Positions 46,601 to 64,000 of a DNA stretch of 64,000 bases are shown here, piece by piece. This DNA comes from Amoebidium appalachense (lineage: Eukaryota; Ichthyosporea), in NCBI GenBank assembly GCA_963693365.1, contig CAVNZM010000001.1, positions 4,402,001 to 4,466,000 on the forward strand, written 5' to 3'. Numbering within the stretch: position 1 is the first letter of the stretch; every line of letters starts with the position of its first letter. Both the position numbers and the translations under genes were made by a program. The notes below the pieces were generated by a model that saw only the letters and a list, made by a program, of their open reading frames with translations, made no database searches and had not been told where the DNA came from.

Positions 46601-48190
46601 GAACAACGTGAGTAAACTGGTAACGTTGCGATGGTGTGATACGAAGGGGGCCCTACGTAAAAGTGTGCGGTGTTTCCTGCTGGTCAGCTGTGCCAAGCCA
46701 TATCACACTGCTGTCAGGCATGCCCAGGCCTAGGCACGCGTAAACAAAGCCCGTGCATGCCTGTGAGATCTATGCACTGCGCATTGGAAGATTAGACAAC
46801 AACCCTATTACACATCAGCTGGCGATATGCGCACTTGTTCAAAAGCGGTCACTGAACGATGGTGCATGACGGCCCACGCACGTACACTACGGTACACGAT
46901 ATCGACTTCCGATAGTGTAATAACTGATTGAAGCGAGGTTTTACACGATCAAGGATAATGAGCACAAACTTGGACATAAAAGTAGTGGATTTCAAGCTAA
47001 GTATATAAGGTAAAAGGTCCAAAACCACTATTTTGAGTTACTCGATATTTCATGTAACTATCCAATAATCGATTTTTCTTTAGGATGCTCATGTAGTTAT
47101 GGAAATATGGCTGAATTAATTTTATGCCCAACTTAGGGCCAAATTGAAGTTCGAACATTCTTTCCACGATCGTTTACTTCTATAGATGTACATTTAGGAG
47201 GCAAGAAAGCATGTGCCGTGGCCGCCGGCTGCATTGGCATGCGAGCCCCAATTGCATTTTATCGTTCTTCTATCCAAAATCTATCCGCTTATTGGCGGAT
47301 GCTGTGCCAGCCAGCACTTCTGATTCGATAAGTTATCCTTTAGCGTTTCTGATTGGTATTTGGTCAGAAAGAGTTGTGACGACATCAGCACCTGCGTTGG
47401 TGGTATCCAATAAAATAGTGGATTACTGCTCAGCCGCCAATGACATAGTTTCTACGTATTCAACCGTAACTTGGTGAGCATTTATGGAATGTTGGGGAGG
47501 GAGCCGGCCGCGCAGGAAGCGACACTTCTGTGAGTTGAAAAAAAGACCTGTTGCGGCATAAAAATATTATAAGATAGCACCAATTATGAAAATATAACTT
47601 TTCTAAGCAAAATATTGCCAATGGTATGTGTTTTTACAGAGGTACTGGGCTGAACATATAGAATACTTATCCAACTTTTATCAGCTGACGGAAGCCACCG
47701 AGCACAAATGCCAAGATCTTTAGGAATGTTTTACCCTCCTCTAAGGGTTTGTCCACTAACATGATAGACCACTACCCATTACAAAACTTTTACGCCATAT
47801 TTGGTTGATCCGATGGATCTGACCCAATGAAAACTGTGTCCCTTTGTATAGTCGCGGATAATCCGCTGACTGGCCCACACAATAAAACTCTCTATCGCTA
47901 AATCGACAGCTTTTACTGTGAGCTTTGACACGTTGTGGTATGCTAAGCGACCCCCCCCTTTTTTTTTCTTACCTTCGTTCGGACGCGACTTTTTTCTGCT
48001 TTTATAGGTTTAGAGTAGTTTAGTGTTATATTGTAGTCGGAAAGAATATACAAGAGGGATTATAAGCTTTCTAATTGTATCTTTTTCCTGAACTTCTACA
48101 CATTCTTTCACGTTTATGTCACTAGTTTGGATTTACCTGGCATATAGTACAGCACAGACTTGTTTTGGTGTGCTGTGAGCACGAGAACAA
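46600..48190. other. AT-richer intergenic DNA, probable promoter of the UBL-AN1 gene
   Basis: About 1.6 kb nearly free of microsatellites, in contrast to the rest. CCAAT-type motifs occur at about 47273 (ATTGGCGG), 47352 (GATTGG), 47408 (CCAATAAAA) and 47436. One 88-codon frame (47211-47477) is open but shows no recognisable features. Confidence 0.45.
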
Positions 48191-48199
48191 CAGCTGAAA

Positions 48200-49492
48200 A
48201 TGACGAATAACGTTCTGAGCGAAGACAACACTATTCCAGCTAGTCCCTCTGCCCCAGCACCATCCACTTCGAGCATTCTCTCGGATAATGTTAAGGAAAT
48301 AGCAAGTGAAGCCTCAGTAGACGTCATGTCCCCACCAACGAAAAACACACCCCTTGAGAAGGGGAACACACAACACCATGTTTGCATACCACACACACTC
48401 CCTTCCAAGAGCGTCTGCTCCGTGTCTGACCTATCTCCTGCATCCACGCCCACAACAACACGCCCCTCAACACCCACTACACACACCCGCCCAAGTAGCA
48501 CGAGAAGAAGTGTGGGTTTGTCGTCGGAGGAAAATCGAAGCGACCGAAAGTCCGACTCGACGGTCGATGGCACTTCAGGCAGTCACATTAAACGCTCTAA
48601 GCGGTTTCGTGTCTACGTGCGCAACAGCCTGGGTACGGTGCACGAGGTGAAGGTGCGAGAGACTGATTCAGTGAGGCGTGTAAAGGAGAAGATATCCATG
48701 GCAACGGACATGCTTCCCCAGTTAATACATCTTTTGTTCAATGGCACAGAGCTGAATGACGAGCGCGCAACCATGGGGCAGATAGGTGTAGTGGAGGGAA
48801 ATACACTTACCGTCATGCCCAAACTACAGAGTGGACAGATGGAAATGGTTGAGGGCATGCCGTTTAACGAGGAGAGTTTGTATGAAAAAATCATGTCGCA
48901 GCTGTCAGACAAGCAGATGGAAGAGCTATCGTCAGGAACACTTAATAAGCCTCTCTCTTTCGTGACTACCATCGGTGGTAAGCGTGTGCTTGTGCGGCTT
49001 AAGCCCGCACAAGAGGCCAATGGCTCGACTTCCGGACCGGCTGTGGGCACGAGTAGTAGCACTCCCCACCCGGACCTTGAACCATGGACTCGCGGTGCGA
49101 CAACCAGTACGGGTGTGCGAAGGGACGCACAGTGGCGCAAGGAGAAACAGGTAGAGCACCAAAACATGCGCTCGAAAATGGACATCGTACGGGACCGTTT
49201 GCGCGAAGCAAAGGCAAATTCCGCGCTTGCGCCGAATGAAAAAGTGGACTCCGAGGTTGTTGGAAAGAGCGAAAACGTGAAAGCGCACGAGGAGAAGGTG
49301 AATGTTACGGCGAGTGCAAACGGCTGCAGCGGGTCGAAGGTGGCCACGGCTGAGCCGGTGGTGGTGAAAAAGAATCGGTGTGGTAGTTGCAATGCCAAAC
49401 TGGGGCCAATCACTTTCCCGTGTAGGTGTACCGGCGTGTATTGCTCAACGCACAGGCACGATCACCAGTGTAGTTTTGATTACAAGAAGTAG
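48200..49492 (+). CDS. Ubiquitin-like plus AN1 zinc-finger protein, ZFAND4-like
   Basis: A single uninterrupted frame of 430 codons from ATG 48200 to TAG 49490-49492. The Ser/Thr/Pro-rich N-terminus is probably disordered. A ubiquitin-like fold spans about 135-210 (FRVYVRNSLGTVHEVKV…VKEKI…LIHLLFNGTELNDE…GVVEGNTL). A linker with a helical, basic segment (MRSKMDIVRDRLREAKA) follows. The C-terminal AN1 finger (about 394-428) has the full ligand set CxxC…CxC…C…H…HxC (CGSC, CRC, YCSTH, HDHQCSFDY). The UBL-then-AN1 order is that of ZFAND4 (ANUBL1); AN1 proteins act in ubiquitin- and proteasome-linked stress responses. AATAAA is at 49755-49760. It is intronless among intron-rich neighbours, so it could be a retrocopy that stayed intact, or simply a single-exon gene. 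Confidence 0.88.
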   Translation: MTNNVLSEDNTIPASPSAPAPSTSSILSDNVKEIASEASVDVMSPPTKNTPLEKGNTQHHVCIPHTLPSKSVCSVSDLSPASTPTTTRPSTPTTHTRPSSTRRSVGLSSEENRSDRKSDSTVDGTSGSHIKRSKRFRVYVRNSLGTVHEVKVRETDSVRRVKEKISMATDMLPQLIHLLFNGTELNDERATMGQIGVVEGNTLTVMPKLQSGQMEMVEGMPFNEESLYEKIMSQLSDKQMEELSSGTLNKPLSFVTTIGGKRVLVRLKPAQEANGSTSGPAVGTSSSTPHPDLEPWTRGATTSTGVRRDAQWRKEKQVEHQNMRSKMDIVRDRLREAKANSALAPNEKVDSEVVGKSENVKAHEEKVNVTASANGCSGSKVATAEPVVVKKNRCGSCNAKLGPITFPCRCTGVYCSTHRHDHQCSFDYKK

Positions 49493-49754
49493 GGCGGGTG
49501 TGTGAAGGGTTTGAATGGTTGAATGTATACTTGATGTTGTAGCACTATGTGTTGAGCGGACGACTTGGTACCTTCGGGGGAAAAAAGCGTAAAAGTTTGT
49601 GCTAGTATAATGTTTCATCGTATGCGAAAATAGTATTGCCTCCGTCCTTTCGTGTCTGTATAATGGCTTTATATAGATTGGTGAACCAAGTGTGGTTGTA
49701 CATAAAAGCTTTTTTCGAATTATGCAGTTTTGAAAACGTCTGGATAAGAAAGAG

Positions 49755-49760
49755 AATAAA
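49755..49760 (+). terminator. Polyadenylation signal of the UBL-AN1 gene
   Basis: AATAAA 263 bases after the stop codon in unique DNA. Confidence 0.55.
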
Positions 49761-50484
49761 GTATTTTCTTCAGCTTCTATGCCATATCCCTGACGTGTGC
49801 CATGTGTGTGCGAAAGCTGGCAGGAGGCTACCTTTCTTGGGATACCTCCAAAGCAGCCACTAGAAAATTCGGACTTCAGGGTCAAAGCAAGTGGCAGCAA
49901 CTTCTGAAAACCGCACACAGAAAGACACAGCCTGCCTTGCAGGTCCGCTGCAAAGGTGTGCGCTAGTGCGTAAATATGCACTGGGCCGTGCGAGTTCTAG
50001 GCAGGAAACCTGCTTTTTTGCAGACAGAGCTACCACAAACTAGCCACGCGGTGGCCGCACACTCTGTAGGCGCCAGTGCCAACGTTTGACAAAATGGCTC
50101 GTGTGAGGAAGCGACACATCCCAGTTTAGCTAGGTTTTTGCCTATACAAGATCATGGTTCGTGAAGTTCTGGCACATAGCTTATTTCGGTGTCCACTGCA
50201 GTGTCACGTCTACGTACTACGTACGACTGTATTGCACAACGAGATGCACGGAGCAATTGGTATCTCATACAGTCAGGCATCACAAAATCAAACCTATGTA
50301 TCAGGGCGGGCTATGATCGACAGCTAAACCAAAGAAATGGCAACATCCTGCAGAAGGCTTCGACGTCTAATCTACTAGTTTTCTTGCCGTCTGATGAGGA
50401 AGAAAGACGAAGTGTTGGAGTGATATATGGAAAGAAAGGTGCAGGGGATCGAGCTAGGGGACGTGGGTCGGGAGTTTGTGAATA

Positions 50485-50545
50485 GGTCGTGTGTGTGTGT
50501 GTATGTGCACGTGTGTGTGTGTGTGTGTGTGCATGTGCATGTGTG

Positions 50546-50639
<94 letters not shown>

Positions 50640-50693
50640 ACGCGCGCGCGCGTTGTGTACACGTGTGTGTGTGTATGTGTGTGTGTGTGTGAC

Positions 50694-50778
<85 letters not shown>

Positions 50779-50882
50779 CATGGTGGTGGTGGTGGGGCCG
50801 GGGTGGGGATGGGGGACCAGGAAGGGAGTCATGAGTGGTGGGTGGGTGGGGTGGGACGGGGGATGGGTGGGGTTGTGGGGTT

Positions 50883-50935
<53 letters not shown>

Positions 50936-50940
50936 GGGGG
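50485..50940. repeat. (GT)n arrays followed by a 49-base G-run
   Basis: GT arrays with GC patches run to 50777. After G-rich unique DNA comes a pure G-run at about 50886-50934. No gene. Confidence 0.95.
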
Positions 50941-51696
50941 GAGGCGGTCTAGCACCAGCAGACCACCAAGTATTCTGGGGTGGAAGCTACTTCATTAAGC
51001 TTAAGTTGGTGGTTCTGCATGAAGCTAGTGACGCACACGCAGACACACCCACACACGCCCACGCACGCTTATTTATAAGCACCCATCACTCACATACAGC
51101 CACACACACACCGCACTTACGCATCATGGTGACAACACACGTCACACACTTGGCCCCCGCCTTACAGCCACTCGCACACGCAAACACACACGCATACACA
51201 CACACATGCACACCCATCGCCTACGTACCCACACATCCGGATCCCCACCCAACATTCCCGCACTCAGACTTGGACCGGGTATCACTGAGCAAGGTCCCTC
51301 TCCCTATAGCTACTCTTCTGCTGAGCGCTGCCACGTCTACCAACGCTACCGCGGTCACTCAAAACTTTGCCATAACACAGAAGAGAATGGAGATATATGA
51401 CGTCAATAATATTAGACTATTTTTGGCGCGAATCCACCGTAATGACTCGGAATCGAAAAACGTGCCGTGTGGTCACGGCGCGGAGGGCGTCAAAGCAACG
51501 CTAGCTTTGTAGCTATAGCTGTAGCTGGTGGTGACTTCTGAATGCTAGCCCGTCGTTACAAGTGCGGTCAGCCTCTTGCTTTTGGCCGTTCTAGTTGCTG
51601 GTTATTATAAAACCGCATACAAGGACAACCTATATACGAACGCTTGACTCCCAAGCATCTTTCCCAGCACAGAGTTCTTTGGACAGCCTGGTTGTT

Positions 51697-53316
<1,620 letters not shown>

Positions 53317-53681
53317 CTGGCTTTTTATCACGCATTTTGGTGGGAGTCTGTGCAATCTACATTTTGACCTTCTTTCTACGAAGCAGAAAGAAACCAACGC
53401 TCCACAAACTTTAGATTTTTCGATATCTATCACAGCCTTAACAAACAAAATAAAATGAAATTATGCGGGTTGTCTTTTTGGTCTTACATGTTCTGCTGTG
53501 TCAGTCCCTGGGAAGCCAAGGAACATGTAGCAACTACACACTGAGCTATTTCGCCCTCTCCTTGGCCCCCCCATTCCCTCCCTTCGCATCCGCCGATTTT
53601 TATTTTCGCTTTTCGTTGTTTGTATGTTTGAGAGAATGTGTGTTTTGTGTGTGGGGGGGTAGGGGGCCAGGGGAAGGGGGG

Positions 53682-53717
<36 letters not shown>

Positions 53718-53845
53718 CTACCAGTATAGGTTCTCCAATGATCTTGACAAACAGGCACGCTGCTATGACATAGCATGATGCTGCATAATAACCAGAACAT
53801 CGTTTCAAAATACAGGTTTGGCCAAGGGGCATAGGCAGCTACGAA

Positions 53846-61529
<7,684 letters not shown>

Positions 61530-61929
61530 AAATAATTGCCCTAACTAATGGTATGTTTTCTGAAAACCAAGGTACGTTGGTGTGATGGCGTCAGTTGCCG
61601 CCCCTTGCACCGTTTTGGCTTCGGGAGAAGTACTTGTGTTGCCTTCCGATCAGCCTTGGTGTAAGTTCTTCTTCTTCCATTGTGTGTACATAAAATAGTT
61701 GGGCCACTTATGTGGTGGAGATAAAGTAAACGAAGGGTTTTGTAACAACGGCTGGTCCGTGAATGAAGAAAACAAATGAGTAATATACTGCCGAGCTGTG
61801 CTCTGTTAAATGATGGCTTTTGTTTATCCAATAATATTGCGTACATGTGCCCGTAACAAAAGGCTTATAATAATGGAGAAAAGGCAATGGGGGTGATTAC
61901 GCAGTGACACTCAGGCTTGTACACTGTAA

Positions 61930-61971
<42 letters not shown>

Positions 61972-62163
61972 AAAAAGAAAAAAAAAAAGAAGAAGCTCCA
62001 CGCCTGCTTTTCCGGAACCACTATATTATATTGTGATGTCTTTTTTTCATGGTACTTTTGTGCTTATTAAGCTAGACTGTTTTTTCCATGACCGAACATA
62101 ATTGCTAATCGCTGGTGCAAGACTGGAATGGTTGGCAATCATCAACCATGTGGTGAACCCACA

Positions 62164-62244
62164 GCATGGCCGCCTAGTGCGCCGGTAACGCTTTAGACTC
62201 CGTGTCTACTGTCACAAGAGATAGATGTCCATCGATCCTCATGC
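62164..62244 (+). ncRNA. Degenerate tRNA-like sequence, possible SINE head
   Basis: GCATGGC (62164-62170) pairs with the end CTCATGC (62238-62244). GGCCGCCTAGTGC…GGTAACGC resembles a tRNA D-arm/A-box. TAGA/TCTA forms an anticodon-type stem with a 7-nt loop, and CTGTC/GATAG (62209-62213, 62220-62224) a long variable arm. No proper T-arm or B-box is present, so it is not a working tRNA. A T-run from 62263 would end Pol III transcription. Confidence 0.3.
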
Positions 62245-62261
62245 GTCCGCTGATCATTTTG

Positions 62262-62262
<1 letters not shown>

Positions 62263-62296
<34 letters not shown>
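62263..62296. repeat. Poly(T) run
   Basis: A pure T-run of about 33, just after the tRNA-like sequence. Confidence 0.95.
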
Positions 62297-62651
62297 CGGT
62301 CCCGGGCAATTTTCCAAAAGAAAGATCGGGGGTTTTTTTTGCATGGAAGACCGATCATGTAACAGCAATATCACACATTCATTAAAGTTCACATGCATAA
62401 ACCAACACTCGCTAAACATGCCTAAACCAAGCAATCAAAATACGTTTTTGCCGCTTTATAGTTTCAGCTTTCTAAAATAACAATCATTGGCTAAACATCA
62501 TCATGCGCTAAATCCAGTTCCATTTCTATAGAATTCCCGCCAAAACCTTCTCCGGAACGAATACAGCGTTTTCCTTCACACACTTCAGTATTTTTCAACT
62601 TAGACGAAGTGCCAAGCAACTGTGAACGATACTCCTGCAACTGAAAAGAAC

Positions 62652-63151
62652 ATGGCTACTCCTATTGATATTTGCGGCGATGGGGGTCTTATGAAGGTAT
62701 GCAAAATGACACGTAGAGGTTTTTTAGGCAAGAATAGTTGAGGCGTCATGTTTTGCCCAGTCTTCCTTGTGAGCAGAGTGGTACTGTTATAAGTTTGTGC
62801 ACGTGGTGAATTTGTGTTTATCTCTGCAAGCTTCCAATACTCAACTCATTCGTCCTTACTTGGTCTTCAGAAATCGCGAACCCTGTCGATTTCATGGCTC
62901 ACCACATGTGCCTTTACTGACTGTTGTCCTTCCTCTCCTTTTACCCCTGTTGCATCGTGAGTTCGAACAACCTGCACTGCCTGACTTTTTTCCCCTTCCC
63001 CACCAGACCATCGTTAAGGAGGGCACAGGCGATGAGACGCCCCAGAGCGGGGACAACGTGACGGTGCACTATGTCGGCACCCTCCTTGACGGCTCGGAGT
63101 TTGATAGCAGCAGGGCACGCAATCAGCCCTTCACCTTTAAGATTGGCCAGG
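62652..63151 (+). CDS. FKBP-type peptidyl-prolyl isomerase, first two exons (gene continues beyond window)
   Basis: Exon 1 (62652-62696, 15 codons, [15 protein letters not shown]) ends in GTATGC. Exon 2 (63007-63151) starts after CCCACCAG and encodes [20 protein letters not shown], then [20 protein letters not shown] and PFTFKIGQ. These are the first strands of the FKBP fold, including the active-site Tyr and Phe of HYxGTL…DSS…F.F.IG. The exon ends in phase 1 before GTGTGT; the expected GxVIxGWD segment is not seen in the remaining 850 bp, so the next exon lies outside. FKBPs catalyse Pro isomerisation. The short N-terminus and TIVKEGTG start fit both small FKBP12-like and multidomain FKBP4/5-like proteins. 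Confidence 0.88.
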
Positions 63152-63162
63152 GTGTGTGGGCG

Positions 63163-63176
<14 letters not shown>

Positions 63177-63254
<78 letters not shown>

Positions 63255-63639
63255 GCCACACACTCACAGCAAATACATGATGTTCTCACGATTACAGAGT
63301 CAAGGATGCACACTCACACACGTTTACAAGGAGGTGAGATGGGGGGGGAGGGGGAGAGGGGGGGGGGAGGGGGGGGGGGGGGAGTGTGCGTGAGAGATGG
63401 ATGGAGAGAGATAGAGGGGGAGAACAAATTTATGTTTGTGCTGGTTTTGCCCCTTCCTTTTCCCTTTCTCTCTCCCTCATCTCTCTCTCTCTCTCTCCCT
63501 CCCCCCCCCCCCCCCCCTCCCCCCTCTCCCCCCCCCCCCCCCCTCTCCCTCTCTCTCCCTCCCTCCCTCCCTCCCTCCCTCCCTCCCTCCCTCCCTCCCT
63601 CCCCACTCCCACTGTGCCCCCCCCCCCCCCTCTCTCCTT

Positions 63640-63736
<97 letters not shown>

Positions 63737-63800
63737 TGTCTCTCTCTCTCCCTACTTCTCGCCCTCCCCCCCCCAACCACCACCACCACCAAAAAGTGAA
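63177..63800. repeat. FKBP intron 2 repeats: (AC)n, G-rich, C-rich and (CT)n
   Basis: (AC)n at 63177-63253, G-rich at 63340-63383, C-runs and (CCCT)n at 63500-63605, (CT)n at about 63645-63725. No exon is seen up to the window end. Confidence 0.93.
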
Positions 63801-64000
63801 AACGCCAACACCTCCAGCACAGCCTTCCCCCCCTTTCATGAACCCTATTTGATGTATGAGGGTGCCCATCCCTTTCTCTCTCTTTTTCTCATTCTTACCC
63901 TTGTTGGTGGTCACTTTGTAATCCTTCGACCCCCAGTATGTGTGCATGGCCTGGCCCTTTTGTTGGCTGGGAGCTGGGTGCCTGGAAAAAAGGAGAGAGG

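Noticed and set aside
49445-49981. 178-codon minus-strand frame behind the UBL-AN1 gene
   Set aside because: Overlaps the 3' end and UTR of a convincing gene; composition and lack of motifs suggest an antisense artefact.
62164-62244. Functional tRNA gene
   Set aside because: There is no T-arm or B-box, and the anticodon loop would give an Arg anticodon on a class II body, which is inconsistent.

Overview
The window is eukaryotic nuclear DNA. All multi-exon genes use GT-AG introns, introns of 0.3-2 kb are common, and both introns and intergenic DNA carry an extreme load of microsatellites: (GA)n, (AC)n and, unusually, poly(C)/poly(G) runs of 20-49 bases. Gene content (LITAF domain, G-patch plus C2H2 protein, UBL plus AN1 protein, ADAT3, FKBP) suggests an opisthokont, perhaps a unicellular holozoan such as an ichthyosporean or an invertebrate. 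That placement is a guess from gene content.

Layout. 0-5 kb: a weak ORF, a huge (GA)n tract, a minus-strand LITAF-domain gene broken by one base in a G6 run, and a possible first exon of a membrane protein. 5.8-9.2 kb: a TTTGCTTC satellite with higher-order units separated by poly(C). 9.2-13.6 kb: gene-poor DNA with short tandem duplications, a CRE/E-box/TATA promoter-like cluster, a strong hairpin and iteron-like repeats. 13.6-27.5 kb: one large Helitron/Helentron gene with nine predicted exons. They join in phase to encode an N-terminal repeat region, a DUF6570-like zinc-binding domain, a HUH Rep domain, a Pif1-like helicase, an array of four 66-nt mini-exons and a C-terminal OTU protease domain. 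27.5-32.7 kb: microsatellites, a 42-bp minisatellite with hairpins, and a 117-aa ORF that may be OB-fold-like. 32.8-40.3 kb (minus): a nine-exon G-patch/C2H2 gene resembling GPATCH8. 41.3-44.9 kb (plus): a gene for a small one-pass membrane protein. 46-48 kb: unique intergenic DNA. 48.2-49.5 kb: an intronless ZFAND4-like gene. 51.7-53.3 kb: exons of a probable mitochondrial membrane protein. 53.8-61.5 kb: ADAT3/TAD3 in ten exons. 62.7 kb to the end: the first two exons of an FKBP gene that runs off the window.

Host genes are housekeeping genes (tRNA editing, RNA processing, protein folding, endolysosomal and ubiquitin-linked functions) and do not form a pathway. The most unusual object is the Helitron gene. 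Its helicase-OTU linker is encoded by phase 1-1 cassette exons multiplied by ~0.9-kb tandem duplications; the three youngest exon copies are identical over all 66 nt while their flanks differ. Exon structures were built by hand from splice signals, reading phase and family motifs and have no transcript support.
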